Shown here: piece after piece, positions 42,800 to 50,385 of the stretch
Numbering within the stretch: position 1 is the stretch's first letter
Layout: every line of letters starts with the position of its first letter
Assembly (NCBI RefSeq): GCF_900099805.1
Contig: NZ_FNDR01000004.1
Location: 372,001-436,000, forward strand
Reading direction: 5' to 3'
Origin: Variovorax sp. OV700
Lineage (GTDB): Bacteria > Pseudomonadota > Gammaproteobacteria > Burkholderiales > Burkholderiaceae_C
DNA: 64,000 nt
The notes under the pieces: model-generated
The model's input: only the letters and a program-made list of their open reading frames with translations
What the model was told of the DNA's origin: nothing
The model's database searches: none
Made by a program: the position numbers and the translations under genes

Positions 42800-42834
42800 G
42801 CAATTGGCGCCACAATGGTTGCAAATTGCGCCAC
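42800..42834. promoter_or_regulatory. Direct repeats spaced 21 bp: probable AraC-type operator
   Basis: GCAATTGGCGCCAC (42800-42813) and GCAAATTGCGCCAC (42821-42834) agree at 12 of 14 positions and are exactly two helix turns apart. This is the usual layout of AraC-family binding half-sites. It ends 18 bp before the araC-type gene and about 90 bp upstream of liuA, suited to autoregulation and liu activation. Confidence 0.65.
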
Positions 42835-42851
42835 GTCTTGTCCGTCCATCC

Positions 42852-43880
42852 ATGACTTCGCCCGCCCTCCTTCGACCTGCCCGCGCTGCCACGCCGATGG
42901 CCTTCGTGAGAGCCATCGTGCGGGGCTACGAGCGCTACGGCGCCGATCCGGCGGCGGCCCTGCAGGCGGCACAGATCACGCCGCCTGAACTGACCCGGCC
43001 GGACGCGCGCGTGACGGCCGGGCAGTTCGAGGCGCTGTCGGGCCACGCGATGCAGGAACTCGACGACGAGGCCCTTGGCTGGTTCTCCCGGCGGCTGCCA
43101 TGGGGCAGCTACGGCATGCTGTGCCGCGCCTCGCTGACCTCGCCCGACCTGGGCGTGGCCATCAAGCGCTGGTGCCGCCACCACCACCTGCTGACTGACG
43201 ACATCACGCTGGCGCTGGAAGTGTCCGGCGGCGTTGCCACGCTGCGCATTACCGAGAACCGCCCGCTGGACGAGGCGTTTCGCGAGGTCTGCCTGGTGAC
43301 CACCCTGCGCTTCCTGCACGGGTACGTCTGCTGGGCCATCGACTCGCGCATTCCGCTGCGCGACGCCGCGTTTCCGTTCGCGGCGCCGCAGCACCGCGAC
43401 GCCTACCCGCTGATGTTCACGGCCGACGTGCGCTTCGATGCGCCCGAGGCCAGCTTCACCTTCGACGAGCGGTACCTCGCCCTGCCGCTGCAGCGCGACG
43501 AACGCGCGCTGCGCACCATGCTCAAGCGGGCGCTGCCGCTCACGGTGCTCCAGTACCGGCGCGACCGGCTGCTGGGGCAGCGCGTGCGCGAACTGCTGCG
43601 CTCACGCGCCAGCGAGGCCACCACCGCGGAGGCCTTGGCCACGCTACTCAACGTGTCAAGCCGCACGCTCCACCGTCAGCTGCATGAGGAGGGCACGTCG
43701 ATGCAGACGCTGAAGAACGAGGTGCGCCACGAGATGGCAGTGGACCTGTTGCGCCGGACCACACGCCCCATCAAGCAGGTGGCGCTGTCGGTCGGCTTCA
43801 GGAACGAGAAGAGTTTTTCGCGCGCCTTCCTGCAATGGACCGGGCACGCACCGCGCGATTTCCGGCAGCAGGGAAAGTAG
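42852..43880 (+). CDS. AraC family transcriptional regulator
   Basis: 342-residue regulator with an N-terminal ligand-sensing domain of the arabinose-binding/OruR-ArgR type (AFVRAIVRGYERYGADPAAALQ...) and a C-terminal double helix-turn-helix (about residues 245-340: EALATLLNVSSRTLHRQLHEEGTSMQTLKNEVRHEMAVDLLRRT, then IKQVALSVGFRNEKSFSRAFLQWTGHAP). It is divergent from liuA and is the nearest candidate regulator of the liu cluster. This is unusual because liu operons are generally run by a MerR protein (LiuR). ATG 42852 is the start. Confidence 0.9.
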   Translation: MTSPALLRPARAATPMAFVRAIVRGYERYGADPAAALQAAQITPPELTRPDARVTAGQFEALSGHAMQELDDEALGWFSRRLPWGSYGMLCRASLTSPDLGVAIKRWCRHHHLLTDDITLALEVSGGVATLRITENRPLDEAFREVCLVTTLRFLHGYVCWAIDSRIPLRDAAFPFAAPQHRDAYPLMFTADVRFDAPEASFTFDERYLALPLQRDERALRTMLKRALPLTVLQYRRDRLLGQRVRELLRSRASEATTAEALATLLNVSSRTLHRQLHEEGTSMQTLKNEVRHEMAVDLLRRTTRPIKQVALSVGFRNEKSFSRAFLQWTGHAPRDFRQQGK

Positions 43881-43883
43881 CGC

Positions 43884-44213
43884 TCAGGCAGCCGGTGTGT
43901 CGATGAGTGCGAGCGCGTCGACGATGGATCGGCTGTCTTCCGGCCGCACCAGCTTGGCGACCTGCTGTCCGTCGCGCATGAACACCAGCGTAGGCCACAG
44001 CCGCACGTTGAACGAGCGGCCCAGCGGGCGTCCGCTGCCGTCCTCGACCTTGATGCGCTTGATGTGGGGGTACTTGGCGAAGGCCTCGGCGATGTTCGGC
44101 TGCGCAGCCTTGCAGATGCCGCACCAATTGGTGCCGAACTCGACCACGGCGGGGCCCGCAAGCGCATCGATCTCGGCGCGGTCGGGCTGCTCGGTCTTGT
44201 ACTCGGAAGTCAT
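43884..44213 (-). CDS. Thioredoxin family protein
   Basis: 109-residue thioredoxin-fold protein with WCGICK in place of the usual WCGPC; both cysteines are present. VRLWPTLVFMRDGQQV supplies the cis-proline loop (WPT). It is cytoplasmic, with no signal peptide. ATG 44213 follows GGAGCC spacing. Its stop lies 3 bp from the stop of the convergent AraC-type gene. The unusual Pro-to-Ile change in the active site should shift redox potential. Confidence 0.87.
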   Translation of the reverse strand: MTSEYKTEQPDRAEIDALAGPAVVEFGTNWCGICKAAQPNIAEAFAKYPHIKRIKVEDGSGRPLGRSFNVRLWPTLVFMRDGQQVAKLVRPEDSRSIVDALALIDTPAA

Positions 44214-44310
44214 GCGATCTGGCTCCTTGTGGACTTGCTTTGCCGCCATTGCAGCAGAAACCCGGCGGGCTTGCCCGCGGCAGGGGCTTGGTTTTTCTTC
44301 GGCTTTTTTT

Positions 44311-45003
44311 TCAGGCCGGCTGCAAGCCGTGCGCGGCCAACAGCGCGGGCAGTTCCTTCATGTCGCCGAACACCTGCAGTGCGCCGACGCTGCGCAGCGC
44401 CTCGGGGCCGCTGTGGCCCGATTCGCCGGTGCTGTAGCCGAACACCGTGGCACCCGCGGCCACGCCGGCCATCGCACCGGTGACCGTGTCCTCGACCACC
44501 GCGCAGCGCTTCGGGTCGACGCCGAGTGCTGCTGCGGCTGCAAGGTACACGTCGGGATGCGGTTTGGAGCGCGGCATCTCGTGCCCGCTGAAGATGCGTC
44601 CCTCGAAGCAGTCGAGCAGGCCCACCTTCGCCAGTTGCAGCTCGACCTTGTGGCGATCGGCACCCGAGGCGCAGGCAATGCGGCCCTCGAGCGCCGCGTG
44701 TATTTCGCGGATGGCCGCGGGAGCATGGGGAATCGCCATCAGGTCGCGTTCGAGTGCGTCGTTGCGGCGGGCCCTGAATGCTTTGAGCCACTCTTCGGTA
44801 ATCCGGACGCCGGTTTTGGATTCGATGAGCGCGGTTTCGTCCTTCACGGCCTTGCCGGTGAAGGTGTTCATCGACTCTTCAGTGGTGAGGTGCCAGCCGA
44901 GTTCGCCGAGCATTTCGGCGAGGACGCGATTGGTGATGGGTTCGGAATCTACTAGGACGCCGTCGCAGTCGAAGAGGATGGCGTCGAAGGGGTATGAGGG
45001 CAT
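44311..45003 (-). CDS. HAD superfamily phosphatase (beta-phosphoglucomutase/YieH-like)
   Basis: 230-residue HAD subfamily IA enzyme. Motif I is LFDCDGVLVDSEPI (nucleophile Asp in DCDG), motif II CASGADR, motif III K in RSKPHPDVY and motif IV VVEDTVTGAMAG. Relatives dephosphorylate 6-phosphogluconate or sugar phosphates. ATG 45003 is the start; only about 52 bp separate it from the large palindromic element at 45056-45653, so its promoter space is tight. Confidence 0.88.
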   Translation of the reverse strand: MPSYPFDAILFDCDGVLVDSEPITNRVLAEMLGELGWHLTTEESMNTFTGKAVKDETALIESKTGVRITEEWLKAFRARRNDALERDLMAIPHAPAAIREIHAALEGRIACASGADRHKVELQLAKVGLLDCFEGRIFSGHEMPRSKPHPDVYLAAAAALGVDPKRCAVVEDTVTGAMAGVAAGATVFGYSTGESGHSGPEALRSVGALQVFGDMKELPALLAAHGLQPA

Positions 45004-45055
45004 TTGGTTTGTTCGGCTTTGCTTGGTTTTGGGGACGATGGTAGCAATTGGAGGT

Positions 45056-45653
45056 TTTTGAGTTCCGAGGCCGGGTGTCGCCCCGGCGGGCGACCTACTT
45101 TTCTTTGCTTCGCCAAAGAAACGTAGGCAAAAGAAAGGCGACCCCACTGTCTGCGACCCTCCGCTGCGCTGCGGGCAACCTGCGGTGCTCGGGTTTCGCG
45201 GGGTCTCGCAGAACTCGCTTCGCTCAAACAGCTGCGAGCCCTGATCCGCGAAACCCTGCGCTCCTCGGCGCATACAGAGGGGCTTGGAGACCGAACGGGC
45301 CTTTGCTTCGCTCGGCCACCGGGCCACCACAGGCGCGCAGCGCCTGGGTGGTTGGTATTGGGCTTCGGTATCGAGTTTGGCTGTTGGCCTTGGGGCCGAG
45401 CGAAGCGATGGCCTGTCGGCTCCCACCCCTTCTGTATGCGCCGAGGATCGCAGATGGAGGTGGGATCAGGGCCGCAGCTGTTTGAGCGAAGCGAGTTCTG
45501 CGGACCCCCGCCGGAATCGAGCACCGCAGGTTGCCCGCAGCGCAGCGAAGGGACGCAGACAGTAGGGTCGCCTTTTCTTTGCTTACTTTCTTTTGGCGAA
45601 GCAAAAGAAAGTGAGTCGCCCGCCGGGGCGAGTCCCGGCCTCGGAACTCAAAA
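45056..45653. repeat. 598-bp long-armed palindromic element
   Basis: The outer ~135 bp of each side are inverted copies with few differences. Ends read TTTTGAGTTCCGAGGCCGGG and its complement; shared blocks include CTGTCTGCG and GCTGCGCTGCGGGCAACCTG. Weaker similarity continues inward (GAACTCGCTTCGCTCAAACA, CTCGGCGCATACAGA) almost to the centre near 45355. Each arm carries a smaller hairpin, CTTTTG-CTTCGC-CAAAAG-like, with T/A flanks that could stop transcription in both directions. The several open frames inside are mirror-image artefacts of the repeat; I see no transposase, no RNA gene and no target-site duplication I can be sure of. It fills the whole gap between the HAD and SDR genes. Confidence 0.85.
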
Positions 45654-45664
45654 GAAGACAGCGA

Positions 45665-46435
45665 TCAACGCGCGTGCGTAACCCCCCCATCCACCACCAA
45701 CGTAGACCCCATCACATAGTCCCCCGCCCGCGAAGCCAAATAAATAGCCGCCCCCGCCATATCCTCAGGCGTCCCGATGCGCCCCGCAGGAATCCGCTCC
45801 TTCACCTCATCGCCATGATCGCGCGCCAGCTTGTTCATGTCCGAAGCAAACGCCCCCGGCGCAATCGCGCTCACGACGATGCGGTCTTGCGCCAGCCGAA
45901 GCGCCATGCGCCGTGTGAGCTGGATCAACCCAGCCTTGCTCGCGGCGTAGGAATACGTCTCCTGCGGATTCACCGAAATGCCATCGATAGAGGCAATGTT
46001 GATCACCTTCGACAGATGATCGGTCGCGGCCTTCTTGAGCATCGGCGTCAGCGCCTTGGTCAAGAAGAACGGCGTCTTGAGGTTCAGGTCCACCACCTTG
46101 TCCCAACCGCTCTCGGGAAACTCGTCATACGGCGCGCCCCAGGCCGCCCCGGCGTTGTTGACCAGGATGTCGAGCGAGCCTTCGTGCTTCGCATAGGCAT
46201 CGACCAACGCTTGCGCCCCCTCCAGCGTGGACACGTCGGCCGGCAGCGACACGCAATGGCCGAAGGCCGAAAGTTCCTTGGCGGTCTGGTCGCAGGCCTC
46301 GGCTTTGCGGGCCGAGATGTACACGCGCGCGCCCTGCGCCAGGAAGCCCTCAGCGATCATGCGGCCGATACCGCGCGAGCCGCCGGTGATCAGGGCGCTG
46401 CGGCCCTTCAGCGAGAAAAGTTGGGTGGTGTCCAT
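45665..46435 (-). CDS. SDR family NAD(P)-dependent oxidoreductase
   Basis: 256-residue classical short-chain dehydrogenase. The cofactor loop is ITGGSRGIGRMIAEG, NNAGAAWGAP follows, the catalytic residues are Ser in IASIDG and YxxxK in YSYAASKAGL, and DGGVTHAR closes the protein. FabG-like reductases and many alcohol dehydrogenases share this layout, so the substrate is unknown. ATG 46435 follows GGAGACACC. It lies downstream of the pseudouridine synthase gene on the same strand. Confidence 0.9.
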   Translation of the reverse strand: MDTTQLFSLKGRSALITGGSRGIGRMIAEGFLAQGARVYISARKAEACDQTAKELSAFGHCVSLPADVSTLEGAQALVDAYAKHEGSLDILVNNAGAAWGAPYDEFPESGWDKVVDLNLKTPFFLTKALTPMLKKAATDHLSKVINIASIDGISVNPQETYSYAASKAGLIQLTRRMALRLAQDRIVVSAIAPGAFASDMNKLARDHGDEVKERIPAGRIGTPEDMAGAAIYLASRAGDYVMGSTLVVDGGVTHAR

Positions 46436-46450
46436 GGCGAAGGTGTCTCC

Positions 46451-46474
46451 TGAATGAATGACTGACTGACTGAC
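46451..46474. repeat. Tetranucleotide microsatellite upstream of the SDR gene
   Basis: TGAATGAATGACTGACTGACTGAC: two TGAA units then four TGAC units, 16-39 bp upstream of the SDR start codon. Slippage here would change the distance between promoter and ribosome site, not the protein. Confidence 0.6.
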
Positions 46475-46520
46475 GAAAGATCCAGGAAACGAGCTTAGTG
46501 CGCCGCACGCCGGCGGCGCG

Positions 46521-47432
46521 TCACCTTGGCGGCAGCGACAGACTCCGCGGGCTCGTGAAGCTGCGCAGCTCGCCGCTCACCGGGTCCTGGAACGCCACCG
46601 ACTTGGCCAGCAGCTGCAGCGGCTTGTCGAAGTCGTCGCTGCCCTGCGGCAGCAGCGTCGGGTAGATCGGGTCGTTCACGATCGGCATGCCCAGCGCCAT
46701 GCAGTGCACCCGCAGCTGGTGCTTGCGGCCGGTGACAGGCGAGAGATCGAGCAAGGCATGACCGCCCGCCGCCTGTTGCACCACGATTCGCGTCTCGGAG
46801 TTGGGCTCGCCTGCCTCTTCCTTCACCCGCATGAAATGTTCGTCGTCCGCCAGCCGGCTGCGGTAGGTGCCGGGCACCGACGACACGCCCGGCTGCCACG
46901 GCACCACGGCCTCGTAGTGCTTGGCGATTCGGCGCTCCGGGAACATGGCCTGGTAGGCGCCGCGCGTTTCGGGCCGCACCGAGAACAGCACCAGCCCCGC
47001 CGTGCTGCGGTCGATGCGGTGCAGCGGCACCAGGTCGTCGAGCTTCAGCTTGCGCTTGAGCCGCACCAGCAGGCTTTCCTGCAAGTACTTGCCGGTCGGC
47101 GTCACGGGCAGGAACGGCGGCTTGTCGACCACAACCAACTGGTCGTCCTGGAACAGCACCTGCTCGTCGAATGGAATGCGCACCTCGGCATCGAGCGTGC
47201 GGTAGTAGTACACACGCAGCGGCGCCTGGTAGCGGCGCTGCGCGGTCACGGGCACGCCGTGTTCGTCGACCACGTCGTTGGCCTCGATGCGCGCCATCCA
47301 CGCTTCGCGCGTGATCGCCGGAAAGCGCGCCATCAGGAACTCGGCGATGGTGGGCCACGGGCCTTGCGGCAGGCCGACGCAGCTCGGACCGACGCCGTCG
47401 CGCGTGGGCAGCGGCAAGCGCGGGCTCGTCAT
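46521..47432 (-). CDS. RluA family pseudouridine synthase
   Basis: 303-residue RNA pseudouridine synthase. The catalytic motif HRIDRSTAGLVLFS (HRLDxxTSGL type, Asp nucleophile) lies in the first half; LVVVDKPPFLPVTPTG and GRKHQLRVHCMALGMPIVNDPIYP are further family marks. No S4 domain is evident. Relatives modify 23S rRNA or tRNA positions. Its ATG overlaps the LRR-kinase stop (ATGA), so the two are translated together. ATG 47432 is the start; the longer frame upstream is a shadow. Confidence 0.9.
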   Translation of the reverse strand: MTSPRLPLPTRDGVGPSCVGLPQGPWPTIAEFLMARFPAITREAWMARIEANDVVDEHGVPVTAQRRYQAPLRVYYYRTLDAEVRIPFDEQVLFQDDQLVVVDKPPFLPVTPTGKYLQESLLVRLKRKLKLDDLVPLHRIDRSTAGLVLFSVRPETRGAYQAMFPERRIAKHYEAVVPWQPGVSSVPGTYRSRLADDEHFMRVKEEAGEPNSETRIVVQQAAGGHALLDLSPVTGRKHQLRVHCMALGMPIVNDPIYPTLLPQGSDDFDKPLQLLAKSVAFQDPVSGELRSFTSPRSLSLPPR

Positions 47433-48739
47433 TGCGAGAGCGCGTTCTGCAGCAGCGACAGCGCCTCGGTGAACAAGGGCCGCGCCGCCACGTCGGCTTG
47501 CATGCAGCGGACTTTGAGGGCAGCCATGGCTTCTGGCGGTGCATCGCTGCAATGCGCGAGCAGTTCTTCGAGCAGGCAGCCGAAGGCGCGCATCTCCAAG
47601 CGCTGCAGAGCCTCGGCTTGCACCGGATCGAGCGCGCCGGTCATCCAGGCCGCGCCGAAGTCGCCGAGCAACCCGCCGCCCTGCACGCTCCAGAGGATGT
47701 TGTGCGCGTAAAGGTCGCCGTGCAGGATGCCGCTCGCATGCAGGTGCCGCATGGCCGAAGCGATGTCGCGGGCGATGCGCAGTGCCACGACGGAGGTCCA
47801 TTGCGCGTCGGCCGGATAGACGTCGCGCGTGCAGGAGGCAAGGCTGGGCGGCCCCGCGAGCGTGCGGAACGATGGGTCCACCAGCGCCATGACCAGGCCT
47901 TCGGCGCCGCCCGGATGCCCGTCGATTCTGCTTTGAGCGGCAATGAGAGTCGGGTGCGCGCCGGCCGCGATGCTGGCGGCCATTTCACTGTGCGGCCAGC
48001 CATCGCTCGTCACCGCGCCCTTGAAGAGCTTGACGGCCACCGGCCGCATCGCCGAGCCCAGAGTTGCCTGGTGGATTACCCCCGACGCCCCTTCGCCGAG
48101 TTTCGGGCCGAGCGCCAATTCGCACCAATCGACATGCGGCACCGACTGCGCAGCAATGGCTGCATCCTCGGCCTGCGCATCGAAAGGATTGCCCGCACCC
48201 GCGAGCCACGAGAGGCGCGGCAGCGAGAGCAGCCGCGGAGGCAGCACCTCGAAGCGGTTGGCGGAAATGCGCAGCAGTTCGAGCTGGCCGCAGGCCGCCA
48301 GCGATTCCGGCAGCGTACGCAGCTGGTTGCCGGCGAGCATGAGTTTCTGCATCGCGGTGCACTGACCCAGCGCCTCGGGCAAGGTCTCGATGCTGTTGTC
48401 CGTCAATATCAGCCAGCGCAGCAACGGCAGCCGTAGCGCGGCGGCGGGCACGGAGCAGATGCGATTGGCCTTGAACCCGACCATTTCCAAGGCTTGGCAC
48501 TGACCGATCGATTCGGGCAGGTGCGTGAAACGGTTGTCAGAGCAGAACAGCACGCGCAGGCGATGCAGCCGGCCCAGGTCATCGGGCAGCGAATCGAGCG
48601 CATTGCCTGAGAGATTCAGGATTTCGAGCGAATCGGCCAGGTCGAAGATCTCGCGCGGAAACTCGGTGAGTCCGTACGAGAGATCGATTCGTTTTGCGCC
48701 TGCCAGCCGGCCCGCGCGCAGCTCAGCAAGCGTGTCCAT
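47429..48739 (-). CDS. Leucine-rich repeat / protein kinase-like fusion
   Basis: 436-residue fusion. Residues about 15-190 are about seven leucine-rich repeats of the 23-residue type (LEILNLSGNALDSLPDDLGRL, LRVLFCSDNRFTHLPESIGQC, LRWLILTDNSIETLPEALGQC, ...). Residues about 208-436 look like a Ser/Thr kinase domain: glycine loop LGEGASGVIHQA, VAVK lysine (about 233), catalytic loop HGDLYAHNI (about 341) and metal-binding DFG (about 360). HGD replaces HRD, a non-RD variant, but Lys, Asp, Asn and DFG remain, so activity is possible. No signal or membrane helix. It is coupled downstream to a pseudouridine synthase and lies 9 bp after an MBL hydrolase gene. The target is unknown. Confidence 0.88.
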   Translation of the reverse strand: MDTLAELRAGRLAGAKRIDLSYGLTEFPREIFDLADSLEILNLSGNALDSLPDDLGRLHRLRVLFCSDNRFTHLPESIGQCQALEMVGFKANRICSVPAAALRLPLLRWLILTDNSIETLPEALGQCTAMQKLMLAGNQLRTLPESLAACGQLELLRISANRFEVLPPRLLSLPRLSWLAGAGNPFDAQAEDAAIAAQSVPHVDWCELALGPKLGEGASGVIHQATLGSAMRPVAVKLFKGAVTSDGWPHSEMAASIAAGAHPTLIAAQSRIDGHPGGAEGLVMALVDPSFRTLAGPPSLASCTRDVYPADAQWTSVVALRIARDIASAMRHLHASGILHGDLYAHNILWSVQGGGLLGDFGAAWMTGALDPVQAEALQRLEMRAFGCLLEELLAHCSDAPPEAMAALKVRCMQADVAARPLFTEALSLLQNALSQ

Positions 48740-48748
48740 CCACCGAGT

Positions 48749-49828
48749 CTAAAGTGCCTGGGTCGCGGCGGCTCCGGCGCCAAAACGGTAGATGCCGTCC
48801 GCGCCCAGCTCGCGCCTGACCTGGCCCGCAAACCACAGCAGGTGCAGGTGCGCCACCGTCTCGCCCATCGCGAAGGTCATCTGGTGCAGGTCGAGTTCGC
48901 GCTTGAAGAGGATGGGCAGGCCTTCGGCTGCAGTCAGCGGACGTGCGGTGCACGCCTCGAGCAGTTCGGCCAGGCGGTCGCGGTGGTGCTCCTGCAGCTG
49001 GTCGACGCGACGGTGAATGCCGGTGAACGGCTTGCCGTGCGATGGCAGGCCCAGCGTATCGGCCGGCAGCGCCTTGAACTTGTCGATGCTGTCCAGGAAG
49101 AGCCGCAGCGAATTGGCTTCGGGCTCGCCGGCGTGCACGCTCACGTTGGTCGAGATGCGCGGCAGCATCATGTCGCCGCCCAGCAGCAGCTTCAGCTCGT
49201 CGCAGTACAACGCGATGTGCTCGGGCGCGTGGCCGTAGCCACTGATGCAGCGCCAGGCGTGGCCATTAATGTCCACGGTGTCGCCGTCCAGCATACGTGT
49301 GAAACGGTCGGGCACCGAGGGCACCATGTTGGCGTAGTAGTTGGTGCGCGCGCGAATCTTGGCTACGGCCGCGGGATCCGTCAGGCCGTGCGAGGCAAAG
49401 AAGCTCGCCGCGGCATCGCCGCCCGCCAGCGTGTCGCCGTTGGTGCTCAGCACGCGCGCCACGTGGTAGTCGGTCGAGCTGATCCACAGCGGCGCATTCC
49501 AGCGCGTGCACAACCACTCGGCCAGGCCGATATGGTCGGGATGCATGTGGGTGACGATCACGCGCAAGATCGGCAGGCCCTGCAACTGGGTCTCGAAGAT
49601 CTGCTCCCACTGCGCGCGGGCTTCGTCATGCGCGATGCAGCAGTCGACCACCGTCCAGCCTTCGACGCCGTCGATGCTGTCGCGCAGCAGCCAGAGGTTG
49701 ATATGGTCGAGCGCAAACGGCAGCCGCATGCGGATCCATCGCACGCCCGGCGCGACTTCCAGTGCTTCGCCGGGGGCGGGCAGGGTGTCGCCCAGGGGGT
49801 AGTGAAGTTCGCGTTCGAGGAGGTTCAT
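48749..49828 (-). CDS. Metallo-beta-lactamase fold hydrolase
   Basis: 359-residue MBL hydrolase. The dinuclear zinc motif is VTHMHPDHIGLAEW (HxHxDH); GYGHAPEHIALY and LPSHGKPFTG provide the further histidine ligands. A C-terminal part of about 100 residues looks like the winged-helix module found in LACTB2-type MBL proteins. The immediate neighbour is a LiuR-like MerR gene read divergently, with a perfect palindrome starting 8 bp upstream of this ATG, so this gene is probably a direct target of that regulator. A thioesterase-like or acyl-CoA related role would fit but is unproven. Confidence 0.88.
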   Translation of the reverse strand: MNLLERELHYPLGDTLPAPGEALEVAPGVRWIRMRLPFALDHINLWLLRDSIDGVEGWTVVDCCIAHDEARAQWEQIFETQLQGLPILRVIVTHMHPDHIGLAEWLCTRWNAPLWISSTDYHVARVLSTNGDTLAGGDAAASFFASHGLTDPAAVAKIRARTNYYANMVPSVPDRFTRMLDGDTVDINGHAWRCISGYGHAPEHIALYCDELKLLLGGDMMLPRISTNVSVHAGEPEANSLRLFLDSIDKFKALPADTLGLPSHGKPFTGIHRRVDQLQEHHRDRLAELLEACTARPLTAAEGLPILFKRELDLHQMTFAMGETVAHLHLLWFAGQVRRELGADGIYRFGAGAAATQAL

Positions 49829-49835
49829 GTAAGAT

Positions 49836-49855
49836 TGACGTTTACGTAAACGTCA
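49836..49855. promoter_or_regulatory. Perfect 20-bp palindrome, probable LiuR/MerR operator
   Basis: TGACGTTTACGTAAACGTCA is fully symmetric and lies between the divergent MBL hydrolase (8 bp away) and merR-type (92 bp away) genes. It resembles the TTTACGTnAACGTAAA-like sites described for LiuR in proteobacterial branched-chain amino acid regulons. Confidence 0.8.
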
Positions 49856-49947
49856 TGGGTTGATGGCACCATTGTAGGGAGCGCGGGGCAAACCTGCTGT
49901 CGCGCCCGCAACGCCCCCACAGCCGGCTTCCAGACAAACCGCAGCAT

Positions 49948-50346
49948 ATGTCCGCGCAGACCTTCACCATCAGCCAGCTCGCGAAGGAGTTCGACCTCAC
50001 GACGCGCGCCATCCGCTTCTATGAAGACATGGGGCTGCTGACGCCGGAGCGCTCCGGCATGCAGCGCATCTACAGCGCGCGCGACCGGGCGCGGCTCACG
50101 CTCACGCTGCGTGCCAAGCGCCTGGGCCTGAGCCTGACCGAGGCCAGGGAAATCCTGGACATGTACGACAGCCCGCGCGACACCGTGCCGCAGCTCGAGA
50201 AGTTTCTCGGCGTGCTCGGCGCGCACCGCGCTCAGCTCGAAGCCCAGCTGACCGAGCTGCAGGCCAACCTGGCGGAAGTGCGCGAACACGAGAAGAAAGG
50301 CCGCGCGACGCTGGCCAAGGCGCAGAAGGCGGCCAGAACGGCCTGA
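49948..50346 (+). CDS. liuR: MerR family regulator, LiuR/GnyR-like
   Basis: 132-residue MerR protein. The winged helix is FTISQLAKEFDLTTRAIRFYEDMGLLTPERSGMQRIYSARDRARL, followed by LILRAKRLGLSL-like and EILDMYD segments and a coiled-coil tail (residues about 75-125). No metal-binding cysteines are present. The sequence pattern is that of LiuR/GnyR, repressors of leucine/isovalerate genes. The adjacent palindrome supports this. It is not next to the liu genes, which lie about 7 kb away with an AraC regulator. ATG 49948 is the start. Confidence 0.8.
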   Translation: MSAQTFTISQLAKEFDLTTRAIRFYEDMGLLTPERSGMQRIYSARDRARLTLTLRAKRLGLSLTEAREILDMYDSPRDTVPQLEKFLGVLGAHRAQLEAQLTELQANLAEVREHEKKGRATLAKAQKAARTA

Positions 50347-50385
50347 TATACCGCACCCAATCACGACTCATCGACAATCACGCCC

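Noticed and set aside
45048-45681. Several overlapping open frames of 90-190 codons on both strands.
   Set aside because: They lie in the arms of the long palindrome, so the same peptides appear on opposite strands; no ribosome sites or known domains are present.
46500-46530. GC-rich inverted repeat (GCGCCGC / GCGGCGC) after the pseudouridine synthase gene as a terminator.
   Set aside because: No U-run follows on the minus strand and the arms are simple GC alternations, so support is too weak.
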